Origin: Paraprevotella clara YIT 11840
Lineage (GTDB): Bacteria; Bacteroidota; Bacteroidia; Bacteroidales; Bacteroidaceae
Length of the DNA stretch: 64,000 nucleotides
Assembly: GCF_000233955.1 (NCBI RefSeq)
Contig: NZ_JH376581.1
Coordinates: 1 to 64,000 of the forward strand
Direction of reading: 5' to 3'
The position numbers and the translations under genes are program-made. Shown here piece after piece: positions 1-8,883 of the stretch (positions are counted from its first letter, which is position 1; each line of letters begins with the position of its first letter). The notes below the pieces were generated by a model. It was given only the letters and a program-made list of their open reading frames with translations. It did not search any database and was not told the origin of the DNA.

Positions 1-219
1 CACTTCCTATACAACTATATATACAATCAGTGGACTCCACTGTCTTTAAAACAAGAATGGTATCTATTCCTGTTCTATTTCATCGTTTATTCATTAATGA
101 TATTCATCAGCGCATCGTCAGTAGAACTTCTTAGAGGATGGATATTTTCACCTATCATCAACTGCATGGCAGACACTAATATCGTACATAAAATAGATAG
201 ATTTACAAATAATATTTAA
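1..219 (+). CDS. C-terminal end of a polytopic membrane protein, possibly an acyltransferase-3 family O-acyltransferase (partial)
   Basis: This is the last 72 codons of a gene that starts before the window. The frame is open from base 1 and stops with TAA two bases before the next ATG. Residues 21-39 form one clear membrane segment rich in Phe, Leu, Tyr and Ile. It is followed by a short soluble tail ending in HKIDRFTNNI. A final helix with a short tail, at the head of a glycan-synthesis cluster, is what the OafA/acyltransferase-3 family shows, and such enzymes O-acetylate capsule or O-antigen sugars. No catalytic residue is in view, so a flippase or another polytopic protein is also possible. 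The reading frame is certain; the family is only suggested. Confidence 0.5.
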   Translation, partial: HFLYNYIYNQWTPLSLKQEWYLFLFYFIVYSLMIFISASSVELLRGWIFSPIINCMADTNIVHKIDRFTNNI

Positions 220-221
220 TT

Positions 222-1376
222 ATGCCACTAAAACATCTCGACTATTATGGCAAGTGGTTACTTACCAATCTTATTAAGGTTTTATTCATAATCCCCATCA
301 AAAAGAGGACGATTCTGTTCATAAGCTTCAATGGGAAACAATATTCTTGTAATCCCAAGTATATTTCAGAACACATAGAATCTTCTCCATCTTTTAACGG
401 AACCACGATTGTCTGGGCGTTTCAGAATCCACAACAATTTGAGTTCTTGACGGAAAGAGGCATAAAGACCATCAAGAACAGATCCTTACAGTATATTTAC
501 TATCGATTAGTTTGTTCTGCCTACATCACCAATATGGGCGAAATGCCTACTTTGCCTACACGTAAATCACAGTTATATATCAATACCTGGCATGGAGGTG
601 GTTGCTATAAAAGATGCGGTTTACAGAATGCGTCCAAAGAGCATGATAAATTTTATGTAATGAAAATGAAAAACAGTTTTGCAAGAGCGACTCATTTCCT
701 TTCATCGTGTAATGCCTTTTCAAAAAAAGTTATAAAAGAAAGTTTCCTTTTTCAGAAAGACATCATTGAAGCAGGACTGCCACGCAATGATATTTTTTTC
801 AAAGACCAAAGTGGCATTAAAGAAAAAGTATACAAGCATTTCCAACTTGATGCAGATGTAAGACTTTGCCTGTATGCCCCCACTTACAGGGAAATAGGTA
901 AATTATATGACAGCAAGTTGGCTTTTGAGCAGTTGACCCAGTGTTTGTCGAAGAGGTTTGGCGGCTTATGGAAAGTCTTATACAGAAGCCACCAGTTTTT
1001 GGATGAAAAAGAAGTAAAGCACCATGTAATTTCCGCTTCAAACTATCCTGACATGCAGGAATTGATTTCTGCGAGCAGCATATTAATAACAGACTACTCA
1101 TCTTGTTTGTGGGATGCCATGTTGGCAAAAGACAAAATATTCCTTTATGTCCCTGATTTGGATGATTACAAAAATAAACGCGATTTTTATGTTCCTATAA
1201 AAGAGTGGGGATTGAGTATATCAAAGAACAATAAGGAGTTGGCAGAGAACATAGAGAATTTTAATCAAAAAGCTTACGATTTATCAATAAAGAAGCATTT
1301 GGAAACGCTTGGTTCTTTTGAGAACGGCCATGCCACAGAAGAAGTTTGCAAGATAATCGTAGAACATTTCAAGTAA
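222..1376 (+). CDS. CDP-glycerol glycerophosphotransferase-like (TagB/TagF family) enzyme
   Basis: 384 residues. The family moves a polyol phosphate from a CDP-polyol to a growing glycan, as in teichoic acid or phosphodiester-linked capsule synthesis, working at the inner face of the membrane. The sequence shows the family signatures in order: an N-terminal amphipathic, membrane-associated stretch (about 10-35), NTWHGGG at 121-127, APTYRE near 217, a YRSHQF segment, and near the C-terminus SSILITDYSS followed by a hydrophobic YVPDLDDY, the CDP-binding half of the GT-B fold. It begins two bases after the previous stop, and the next gene follows after one base, so it sits inside an operon. A TarI-like cytidylyltransferase three genes downstream could supply the donor. 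The transferred polyol is not known. Confidence 0.85.
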   Translation: MPLKHLDYYGKWLLTNLIKVLFIIPIKKRTILFISFNGKQYSCNPKYISEHIESSPSFNGTTIVWAFQNPQQFEFLTERGIKTIKNRSLQYIYYRLVCSAYITNMGEMPTLPTRKSQLYINTWHGGGCYKRCGLQNASKEHDKFYVMKMKNSFARATHFLSSCNAFSKKVIKESFLFQKDIIEAGLPRNDIFFKDQSGIKEKVYKHFQLDADVRLCLYAPTYREIGKLYDSKLAFEQLTQCLSKRFGGLWKVLYRSHQFLDEKEVKHHVISASNYPDMQELISASSILITDYSSCLWDAMLAKDKIFLYVPDLDDYKNKRDFYVPIKEWGLSISKNNKELAENIENFNQKAYDLSIKKHLETLGSFENGHATEEVCKIIVEHFK

Positions 1377-1377
1377 G

Positions 1378-2436
1378 ATGCTTATCTATATCATAATCGC
1401 CGTCATATTATCCATTGCCCCTAAAAGTGGTAAAAAAGCGAATTTATGGAACAGGATCATCATCCTTGCCTTGGCATCAATGGGACTGTTACGAGGAGAA
1501 CCAGTAGGAGTTGATGTCAGGAAATACATCATTAACATACAACATACCACATTCGATCCTTCTTCTTGGAATTTTTATACAGTATTTGAACCCGGTTACA
1601 ATTTACTCATTGCAGCATTTAATTCTGTATTTGATTATCCAATGCTTTTTATTGGATTGACGAACGTACTGTATGTTATCAGCTTTAACAAGTTTGCCAA
1701 ATCAAAATCACGTGATTTCAATCTTTTCATACTACTCTTATTCTTGTTAGGGTATTATACGCAGAGTTACAACATAATGAGGCAATATTTTGCCATCAGC
1801 ATCTTTTTGCTGTATGCCACGCACGTGGATATAGGACATCTCACAAAGAAACAATTTATAATGACGTTTTTACTGATTTTGTTCTTAGGAATGTTCTTCC
1901 ACAATTCCACATACATCATGTTTTTTCTGCTATTGTACAATATACCTATCATACGAACGAACGTTAAAAAGGCACATCTTTGCATACTGCTTATTTTCAC
2001 ATACTTTATGACCTACCTACAGGTAGTTCGTCAACTTTTGCAACCTTTAACCACATTTTTCTTGTTAAACGACAAGACAAACACATATTTCAACTCGGCA
2101 ATGAATGCGGACAATATCACTGAAGAATATTCCATTATACGTCTTACTTTTGATACGTTGTTCGCCTTGTTCATACTATATAAAGCTAGCAAAGTTGATG
2201 TTTATGTGTTCTGTTACATAATAGGACAGATATACTTAAATTTCTCATCGTCATTGAACCCTTTATTCACTAGATTATCATCGTGGATGTTTATCATAGG
2301 AATTGTCGCATTATGTAATTTGTATAACCAATCAAAACTTGACAGAAAAGTAATCATACTATACTGTACTATTATCTTCATAAACAATTTATTAAAAAAT
2401 TATGGAGATACAATACCCTATGTCCTAAATATATAA
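1378..2436 (+). CDS. EpsG/Wzy-like polysaccharide polymerase
   Basis: 352 residues with about ten hydrophobic segments, starting directly with a membrane helix and starting one base after the previous stop. The N-terminal third has the EpsG-type pattern: LLRGEPVGVDVRKY (about 38-51), where EpsG proteins usually have a short GxDxxxY loop, then a hydrophobic block with YNLLI, and later YNIMRQYFAI, the conserved RQ-containing segment of this family. EpsG and Wzy proteins polymerise lipid-linked repeat units on the outer face of the inner membrane. Each capsule locus normally has one such polymerase, and this is the only candidate in view. Polymerases diverge fast, so the assignment rests on topology and the short motifs. 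Confidence 0.75.
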   Translation: MLIYIIIAVILSIAPKSGKKANLWNRIIILALASMGLLRGEPVGVDVRKYIINIQHTTFDPSSWNFYTVFEPGYNLLIAAFNSVFDYPMLFIGLTNVLYVISFNKFAKSKSRDFNLFILLLFLLGYYTQSYNIMRQYFAISIFLLYATHVDIGHLTKKQFIMTFLLILFLGMFFHNSTYIMFFLLLYNIPIIRTNVKKAHLCILLIFTYFMTYLQVVRQLLQPLTTFFLLNDKTNTYFNSAMNADNITEEYSIIRLTFDTLFALFILYKASKVDVYVFCYIIGQIYLNFSSSLNPLFTRLSSWMFIIGIVALCNLYNQSKLDRKVIILYCTIIFINNLLKNYGDTIPYVLNI

Positions 2437-2448
2437 AAGTAAATACAG

Positions 2449-3504
2449 ATGCCACAACCGACCATATCTGTCATTCTTCCTGCTTATAATGCAGAACGTT
2501 TTTTGCGAGAGGCTATAGACAGCATTTTAAGGCAAACTTATAAAGACTTTGAACTGATAATCCTTAACGACGGCAGTACAGATAAAACTGAAGAAATAGC
2601 ATTGTCTTACACCGACGCACGTATCCGTTATGTAAAAAACAGACAGAACCTGAAACTTATCAAGACTCTCAATAAAGGAATAGAACTTGCGCGGGGAAAA
2701 TACATAGCACGCATGGATGCAGATGACATTTCATTACCTAATCGTTTTGAAGAAGAAGTGAAATTTCTGGAAATGCATCCGGATTTATCAGTAGTAAGTT
2801 GCTATCCTTACAATATAAATATGGACGGGAAGTTCCTTGGCAGATCTAGTTATTTTTGTGTGACCCTTCCTAAAGCCTGTAAATTTGTATCCATGTTCGA
2901 ACCTTCCATTTGCCATCCTGCATGCATGTTTCGGGCAGATGCCATCAGAAAATATAAATATAGGAATTGCAATGAGTTTTTTCACATCGAAGCCTACGAA
3001 CTATGGAACAGAATGTTTCATACAGGCGCAAAAGGAGCTATGATACCGAACTTTATGCTCTATTATCGAGATAATGAGTCAAGTGTATGCCATACCCACG
3101 GCAATGAAGCATCACAAAATCATTTAACGCTCCTTATCAATTCATTAAAAAAATATGTTGGACTTGTTGCCGAGAAAGAAACAGCAATGTGCATCATGCA
3201 TAAAAGATGCATCGGAGACTTATCTAATATTGATTTGGCATTTAACCTACTTGATGAAAGCAAAAAGGCATTTTGCCACATGGAAAATACAGTTGAGATA
3301 GATTGTTTACACGAAATTGAGGCATGGATTAACCAAAGGAAACTGGCAATTCTTATGACCTCAGGGCTTGTCTTAAAAGGCAATCTGAGAATAAAAATCA
3401 TTCTAAAATCACTAAAAAACATTTCGCTTTTGATGAACAAGCACAATATCATATATATAAAAGATAGAATAATAAGAATGTGGAATGAAAAGAAGTCCAA
3501 ATAA
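2449..3504 (+). CDS. Glycosyltransferase family 2 protein
   Basis: 351 residues, of which the first 230 or so form a GT-A fold. ISVILPAYNAERFL begins at residue 6, followed by NDGSTDKT (40-47), which binds the nucleotide sugar, and RMDADD (88-93), the DxD metal site. The C-terminal 120 residues are more variable and end in a basic segment without a clear membrane helix. GT2 enzymes of this kind add one sugar to the lipid-linked repeat unit on the cytoplasmic side of the membrane. Thirteen bases separate it from the polymerase gene and fifteen from the cytidylyltransferase gene, so it is part of the same transcript. Donor and acceptor sugars cannot be read from sequence. Confidence 0.9.
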   Translation: MPQPTISVILPAYNAERFLREAIDSILRQTYKDFELIILNDGSTDKTEEIALSYTDARIRYVKNRQNLKLIKTLNKGIELARGKYIARMDADDISLPNRFEEEVKFLEMHPDLSVVSCYPYNINMDGKFLGRSSYFCVTLPKACKFVSMFEPSICHPACMFRADAIRKYKYRNCNEFFHIEAYELWNRMFHTGAKGAMIPNFMLYYRDNESSVCHTHGNEASQNHLTLLINSLKKYVGLVAEKETAMCIMHKRCIGDLSNIDLAFNLLDESKKAFCHMENTVEIDCLHEIEAWINQRKLAILMTSGLVLKGNLRIKIILKSLKNISLLMNKHNIIYIKDRIIRMWNEKKSK

Positions 3505-3519
3505 ACTTAATCAAAAAAA

Positions 3520-4248
3520 ATGAATATTGCTATTATTTTCGCAGGAGGTATTGGTTCACGCATGAATACCGTATCCCGTCCTAAACAGTTCCTTGAATTA
3601 AATGGAAAACCTATTATTATTTATACTTTAGAATTATTTGATAACCATGCTGATATAGACGGAATTATCGTAGCATGTGTGGAAGAATGGATTCCATTCT
3701 TAAAGAAAATGATAAAGAAGTTCGAAATAAATAAGGTTATCAATATAGTATCAGGAGGCAAATCAGGACAAGAGTCTATTTATAAAGGTCTGATGGAAGC
3801 CGAAACATTTGTCCATGGAAAGGAGGATGAAAATCCTATTGTATTAATACACGATGGCGTTCGTCCATTGATTACAGAACAAACCATCACGGATAATATC
3901 ACTAAAGTAAAGGAATGCGGTAGTTGTATTACGTGCATACCTACTATTGAAACTTTTATCATCAATAAGGGAGATGGAGATTTATTAATACCAAAACGTT
4001 CGGATTGCCTAATAGCTCGTGCACCACAATCATTCTATTTAAAAGATATCATAAAAGCACATCGCAAATCGCTAAATGAGAATCATACAAATTTCATTGA
4101 TAGTTGTTCAATGATGAATTACTACGGTTATAAACTTGGATTGATAATAGGTCCAATAGAAAATATAAAGATTACAACGCCAACTGATTATTTCATTTTT
4201 CGAGCAATGATACAAGTACACGAAAACCAACAGATATTTGGTTTTTAA
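3520..4248 (+). CDS. IspD/TarI family cytidylyltransferase (likely CDP-polyol synthesis)
   Basis: 242 residues, the normal length for IspD/TarI. These enzymes use CTP and a polyol phosphate (methylerythritol 4-phosphate for IspD, ribitol 5-phosphate for TarI) to make the CDP derivative. Visible motifs are FAGGIGSRM at 7-15, RPKQF at 20-24, HDGVRP at 111-116 and an ARAPQSF segment near 162-168. The start of the protein and the KPIIIYTLELF segment look more like TarI-type capsule enzymes than like housekeeping IspD. The position between a glycosyltransferase and an SDR, in an operon that begins with a CDP-glycerol-transferase-like gene, supports a role in making an activated polyol phosphate. 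Substrate identity (ribitol, glycerol, another polyol) is an inference. Confidence 0.8.
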   Translation: MNIAIIFAGGIGSRMNTVSRPKQFLELNGKPIIIYTLELFDNHADIDGIIVACVEEWIPFLKKMIKKFEINKVINIVSGGKSGQESIYKGLMEAETFVHGKEDENPIVLIHDGVRPLITEQTITDNITKVKECGSCITCIPTIETFIINKGDGDLLIPKRSDCLIARAPQSFYLKDIIKAHRKSLNENHTNFIDSCSMMNYYGYKLGLIIGPIENIKITTPTDYFIFRAMIQVHENQQIFGF

Positions 4249-4271
4249 CAAGATGGAAACGGAGAAAAAGA

Positions 4272-5282
4272 ATGCAAAAAATATTAGAAGAAGATATTAA
4301 GAATTTTGCTTTAACATTCAAGTTAGCAGAAAGACTGATTGGAAAGAAATTTTTGGTAACAGGAGCTACCGGTTTGATTGGTTCTATACTTGTAAGATGC
4401 TTACTATCACTTAACAAAAACATTGAAATAACCTGTCCTGTACGAAATAAGACTAAAGCAAAAAATATATTAAGAGAAGAAACTGAAAAAATAAATCTTA
4501 TAGAATGTGAATTAGGAGAGTTCTTTATAAACATTCCGAAAGGTTTCGACTATATTATTCATTGTGCAAGTCCGACATCAGGAAGTTATATGATGAAACA
4601 TCCTGTAGAAACCTACGAATTTGCCTTTGATAGCACAAAAAAAATATTGAATTATATAAAAGAAAATAGCGTAAAAGGAATGGTGTATGTCTCATCATTG
4701 GAATACTATGGACAAATATTAGATGATCACATTATAATGGAGAATACTCAAGGCTACATAGACATGATGAACCCACGCAATTCCTATCCAATGGGAAAAC
4801 GTGCTACGGAGTATCTCTGTACAATATACGCACAAGAGTATGGAGTAAATGTGAAAATTGCCCGATTGACTCAGACTTTCGGAGCAGGAATATCTAAAGA
4901 TGACAATCGTGTTTTTGCCCAGTTTGCAAAAAGTGTGATTGGAGGGAATGACATAATATTGCATACCACAGGAGAATCAGCTAAACCATATTGTTATACA
5001 ACAGACTGTATATCAGCCATCTTATATATCTTACTAAAAGGAAAAAATGGAGAAGCATATAACGTGGCCAACCCTGATACTTATATTTCTATTCGGGATA
5101 TGGCAAATTTATGTTTACAGTTTTCCCCAAAGAATAAAATACGAATAGAATTACATCCGGAAATGGGGTATGCCCCCACGACAAAACTCCATCTTTCAAC
5201 AGATAAATTAATGAATTTAGGTTGGTCTCCAAACTATAATTTGACGCAAATGTTCGAAAGGCTTATCGCATGGCTAAAATAA
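4272..5282 (+). CDS. NAD-dependent epimerase/dehydratase (extended SDR)
   Basis: 336 residues with an N-terminal Rossmann fold. VTGATGLIGS (29-38) is the dinucleotide-binding loop, SS at 141-142 supplies the catalytic serine, and Y172-P-M-G-K176 is the YxxxK catalytic pair. About 20 extra residues come before the glycine-rich loop, as in some nucleotide-sugar decarboxylase and dehydratase subfamilies. The gene lies 23 bases after the cytidylyltransferase, and the two are probably co-expressed. It may act on a nucleotide sugar or on the CDP-linked product of its neighbour. An upstream ATG at 4253 is in another frame, so the ATG at 4272 is used. Confidence 0.8.
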   Translation: MQKILEEDIKNFALTFKLAERLIGKKFLVTGATGLIGSILVRCLLSLNKNIEITCPVRNKTKAKNILREETEKINLIECELGEFFINIPKGFDYIIHCASPTSGSYMMKHPVETYEFAFDSTKKILNYIKENSVKGMVYVSSLEYYGQILDDHIIMENTQGYIDMMNPRNSYPMGKRATEYLCTIYAQEYGVNVKIARLTQTFGAGISKDDNRVFAQFAKSVIGGNDIILHTTGESAKPYCYTTDCISAILYILLKGKNGEAYNVANPDTYISIRDMANLCLQFSPKNKIRIELHPEMGYAPTTKLHLSTDKLMNLGWSPNYNLTQMFERLIAWLK

Positions 5283-5361
5283 ACATAACAAGCACCCAAG
5301 TTTGAGGTTTGCCCTCAGCTATAATGCTAAAACAAAAAACGCGTACCATAAATATTCTCGT

Positions 5362-6507
5362 ATGAAAAAAATAGGAATAGTCACCGTTACAAACCATAAC
5401 TTCGGCAGCATACTTCAAACATTTGCACTGCAGATTGTGGTTAGGAAGATGGGATATGACACGGAGATAATAAAGTACCACGAACCAAAATCAAAAAAAA
5501 TATTTAGGCTGCGAAACAAAGAATATGCGGTTAGTCGTCTAAAAATGCTTTTCAAGTATTTCATAATGACATTAAGGTTTCGCAAGGGAAGAAACAAGTT
5601 AAAATTGCGTTTCACCACATTTAAAAAGTTTGTAGATAAAGAACTCTTCTTCTCGAAAGCATGTACCAATAAGAAAGAACTCACAAATATTTCTAAAAGC
5701 TACGGGACGATACTTTTGGGAAGTGACCAAGTATGGCATCCAATGAACCTGTATATGGATTTCTTCACTTTGAGTTTTGTTCCTACAGAAGTAAACAAAG
5801 TAGCATATGCTCCAAGTTTCGGTGTTTCATCCCTGCCTAAATCACACAGAAAATCTTACAAGAAATTCATTTCACGATTTAACTATCTTTCATGCAGGGA
5901 AGAATCCGGTGTAAAACTAATAAAACGCCTTACAGGCAAGAATGCACAATGGGTATGCGATCCCACAATTTTATTATCAAGCACGGATTGGCTGCCATAT
6001 TTGAGCGATAAAGTCAAATTTGAAAGCAAATATGTATTCTGTTATTTTATTGGCGACAACCCAAGCCAACGTCTTATCGTAAAACAATTCGCAAGTGAAC
6101 GGGGATTAAAGGTAATAGGTTTACTACACATAGACGAATACATTCCTAACGATGAATCGTATACTGATTATGCACCATACGATATTGGCCCTTCCGAATT
6201 CCTTTATCTTATCAAAAATGCAGAATACGTAATGACAGACTCTTTCCATGCCACAGTATTTTCATTGCTATTCCATAATAATTTTTACACGTTTAACCGC
6301 TTTGAGAATAGAAGAGGTAAGCCTACGACGTCACGCATAGATTCATTACTCACCATCGTAAACCTTTCCGATCGTAAAGTTCCAAACCAACCATCAATGG
6401 ACTATTTCAATCAAGTGCAAAAAATTAATTTTGACGATATTGATTCCAAACTGGCGGCATTCCGTCAATCGTCAATAGAATATCTGAAAAACGCATTAAA
6501 AGTATGA
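5362..6507 (+). CDS. Polysaccharide pyruvyl transferase family protein
   Basis: 381 residues from the chosen start, MKKIGIVTVTNHNFGSIL. The frame stays open for 20 more codons upstream, but that extension lacks family similarity, and the strand-turn-helix beginning of the family starts exactly here. Family features are NFGSILQTFAL near the N-terminus, a central GSDQVWHP (about 128-135) and, near the C-terminus, MTDSFHATVF, the conserved D-S-F-H segment. Members put a pyruvate ketal on a sugar of an exopolysaccharide, or are annotated by similarity only. The gene overlaps the next one by four bases (ATGA). Pairing with an F420-hydrogenase-beta-like Fe-S protein is common in bacterial glycan loci, though the chemistry of the pair is not settled. 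Confidence 0.82.
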   Translation: MKKIGIVTVTNHNFGSILQTFALQIVVRKMGYDTEIIKYHEPKSKKIFRLRNKEYAVSRLKMLFKYFIMTLRFRKGRNKLKLRFTTFKKFVDKELFFSKACTNKKELTNISKSYGTILLGSDQVWHPMNLYMDFFTLSFVPTEVNKVAYAPSFGVSSLPKSHRKSYKKFISRFNYLSCREESGVKLIKRLTGKNAQWVCDPTILLSSTDWLPYLSDKVKFESKYVFCYFIGDNPSQRLIVKQFASERGLKVIGLLHIDEYIPNDESYTDYAPYDIGPSEFLYLIKNAEYVMTDSFHATVFSLLFHNNFYTFNRFENRRGKPTTSRIDSLLTIVNLSDRKVPNQPSMDYFNQVQKINFDDIDSKLAAFRQSSIEYLKNALKV

Positions 6508-7763
6508 AAAAGAATGTAAGTTGGGTTGTACATAACGGCCTATGTACGAGTTGCGGAATTTGTATAGGTGCTTGCGCAAAAAAAGCAATCTCATTCATTT
6601 ACGGTAAAGAACGCAACATTCCCACTGTAAACGTTAAATTGTGCGTTAACTGCGGAGTTTGCTATAAAATTTGTCCAGGAAAAGGATGTAATATAAACAG
6701 TTTATCAAAAAAACTTTTTAATAAAGAAAACGGCATTAATAAGAACTTATATATTGGACATTACCTAAAAACATACGTTGGACATAGCACTAATGAAGAT
6801 TTACGTTATCATGCTGCCACAGGTGGAATGGTAACACAATTCCTGACATATCTGCTTGAGAAAAAGCTGATAGATGGTGCGGTCGTAGTTGGATATAGCG
6901 AAGAGAATCCTTTCGAAGCGAAACCGTTTATAGCTAAAAACGCAGAAGAAATCCATGATAGCAAAAGCTCAAAGTATGTAGTAACTTCAATGGACAAGGT
7001 CGTTACCGAAATACTCAATACTGATTTAAAAAGATTAGCAATGGTAGGTCTGCCATGCCACATACAAGGAATGAGGAAACTGGCTGAAAAAAACAGGCTG
7101 ATACATGACAAAATAGCTGTTTTTGCCGCCATATATTGCTCTGTAAACAAAACAAGGCATTCATTGGACTATTATTTATACAGATACAAGGTCAACAAAA
7201 ACGATGTTGGAAAATTCTCTTTTCGCGACGATGGCTGCATGGGATTTATGAAATTTACAGATAAAAATGGCAATACCATTAAAAAAGTCCCGTATATGAG
7301 CTATTGGTTCGGTACCCATAGTTTTTTCGCAAATAGCAGATGTTCATTATGCATCGACCAATTAGGAGAATTGGCAGACATAAGCTTTGGAGATATTCAT
7401 ATAAAACCGTATAGTAACGATCAAATAGGTACAAACTCTATAATAACACGTTCATCATATTGGGATAAGCTTTTGCAGGAATGCCATAAAGAAGGTTACA
7501 TAATGCTCGATGAGATATCAGCCCAAACCCTTGTCTCATCACAAACTTATACCATATCCTTTAAAAAAGGAGGTGGAGTAAAGACTAATTTCATGTTACG
7601 CAAGCTTGTAGGAAAAAGAAATCCCATCTATGACTCCACCCCGACTGCACGTATTTCCCTGAAAAACCTCGTAACAGAATTATCCAAATGTATTATGAGA
7701 AAAATCGGTAGCCAAAGGATATTATGGTTCATCGTAAGAGCCTTAGACAAAAACAAAGATTGA
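6504..7763 (+). CDS. 4Fe-4S / coenzyme F420 hydrogenase beta-subunit-like protein
   Basis: 419 residues. The N-terminus carries two ferredoxin-type clusters, with cysteines at 14, 17, 20 and 24 and at 47, 50, 53 and 57. The F420 hydrogenase/dehydrogenase beta N- and C-terminal domains follow: AATGGMVTQFL near 108-118, GLPCHIQGMRKL near 180-191, CSLCIDQLGELADISFGD near 285-302. Proteins of this type are frequent in Bacteroidetes capsule loci next to pyruvyltransferase-family genes, and the four-base overlap here suggests translational coupling. The protein is probably a cytoplasmic redox partner for sugar modification. Bacteroidetes are not known to make F420, so a flavin cofactor is more likely than F420 itself. 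The fold is sure; the reaction is not. Confidence 0.85.
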   Translation: MKKNVSWVVHNGLCTSCGICIGACAKKAISFIYGKERNIPTVNVKLCVNCGVCYKICPGKGCNINSLSKKLFNKENGINKNLYIGHYLKTYVGHSTNEDLRYHAATGGMVTQFLTYLLEKKLIDGAVVVGYSEENPFEAKPFIAKNAEEIHDSKSSKYVVTSMDKVVTEILNTDLKRLAMVGLPCHIQGMRKLAEKNRLIHDKIAVFAAIYCSVNKTRHSLDYYLYRYKVNKNDVGKFSFRDDGCMGFMKFTDKNGNTIKKVPYMSYWFGTHSFFANSRCSLCIDQLGELADISFGDIHIKPYSNDQIGTNSIITRSSYWDKLLQECHKEGYIMLDEISAQTLVSSQTYTISFKKGGGVKTNFMLRKLVGKRNPIYDSTPTARISLKNLVTELSKCIMRKIGSQRILWFIVRALDKNKD

Positions 7764-7764
7764 A

Positions 7765-8868
7765 ATGAAGAAAAAGATACTTGTAGTAGGCCAAACACCT
7801 CCACCATACGGAGGCCAAGCTATGATGATAAAGTACATGCTTGATGGAACCTATTCCAACATGGAATTGTTTCATGTCAGAATGTGCTTCTCGCGCGAAT
7901 TCAATGACCGAGGAAAAATCAACTTGTATAAGCTAACACATTTATGCACTATTATATACAATGTATGGCGATTACGATTCAAACACAACATTCACTCCCT
8001 ATATTACCCTATTAGCAGCAGCCCAAAAGTTGCCTTATTACGAGATGTGATAATTCTTGGCTGCACACGGTTTCTATTTAAAAAAACCATCTACCACTTC
8101 CACGCTGCCGGCATTTCCGAAGAACTACCCAAATACAACACTTTAATAAAAAATATGTGCTACGAAATATTAAAACGCCCCACATTAGGCATAACCAGTA
8201 GTGAACACAATCCAAAGGATTCGGAATACTTACGAAGCCTGCAAACCAAGATTATCCCATTAGGGATACCAGACTTAAACAAAGGGGAAGCACGTTTAAA
8301 ATATGGCGCAACTCCATACCTGACCGTAATGTTCTTGGGGCTTCTGAATTCGACTAAAGGTGAAGGATACATACTTGATGCTGTAAATGCCATCAATAAG
8401 ACCAACCGGGATGTAAGATTCATCTTTGCAGGCAGGTTTGAAACGGCTGAATACGAAAAGTATTTTTGGGCAAAAGTAAAAGAATACAAACTGGAAGACA
8501 AGGTAGATTACAGGGGCATAGTAACAGGAGATGCCAAAAGTCAGATGTTCCTTGAAGCCGATGTATTCTGCTTTCCCAGTTTCTTTTCATCTGAATCATT
8601 CGGCATTGTCCTGTTAGAAGGCATGATGTACCAAATGCCATTGATTGCTTCGCGTTGGAGAGGAATTCAAAGTGTAATCGAAAACAGAAAGAACGGGTAC
8701 ATCGTAGACATAAAAAACCACAGCCAAATCACAGAAGCATTGATGGAACTATATGATGACAGGAAAAAGCTTGCTTCAATGGCCAAGGAAAGCCGACGAA
8801 TGTTCACAGAAAAATACGAAGTTTCCAAATACTTACATAACATGGAACTTGCAATGACAAATATTTAA
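7765..8868 (+). CDS. Glycosyltransferase family 4 protein
   Basis: 367 residues with a GT-B fold. The N-terminal domain opens with KKILVVGQTPPPYGGQAMM, the acceptor-side glycine loop. The C-terminal domain carries FLGLLNSTKGEGY (about 190-202), AGRFE near 215-219, and the donor-binding SESFGIVLLEGM (the E-x7-E motif of GT4 enzymes) near 273-284. It starts one base after the previous stop codon, so it is in the same operon. Enzymes like this add a sugar with retention of configuration from a nucleotide sugar to the lipid-linked repeat unit. The actual sugar cannot be told from sequence. Confidence 0.9.
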   Translation: MKKKILVVGQTPPPYGGQAMMIKYMLDGTYSNMELFHVRMCFSREFNDRGKINLYKLTHLCTIIYNVWRLRFKHNIHSLYYPISSSPKVALLRDVIILGCTRFLFKKTIYHFHAAGISEELPKYNTLIKNMCYEILKRPTLGITSSEHNPKDSEYLRSLQTKIIPLGIPDLNKGEARLKYGATPYLTVMFLGLLNSTKGEGYILDAVNAINKTNRDVRFIFAGRFETAEYEKYFWAKVKEYKLEDKVDYRGIVTGDAKSQMFLEADVFCFPSFFSSESFGIVLLEGMMYQMPLIASRWRGIQSVIENRKNGYIVDIKNHSQITEALMELYDDRKKLASMAKESRRMFTEKYEVSKYLHNMELAMTNI

Positions 8869-8883
8869 AACAGATATAAGGCA

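Noticed and set aside
3520-4248. Housekeeping IspD of the MEP pathway
   Set aside because: Motifs are shared, but the position in the AT-rich glycan cluster and the TarI-like N-terminus favour a capsule role. Only a search for a second IspD in the genome could settle it.
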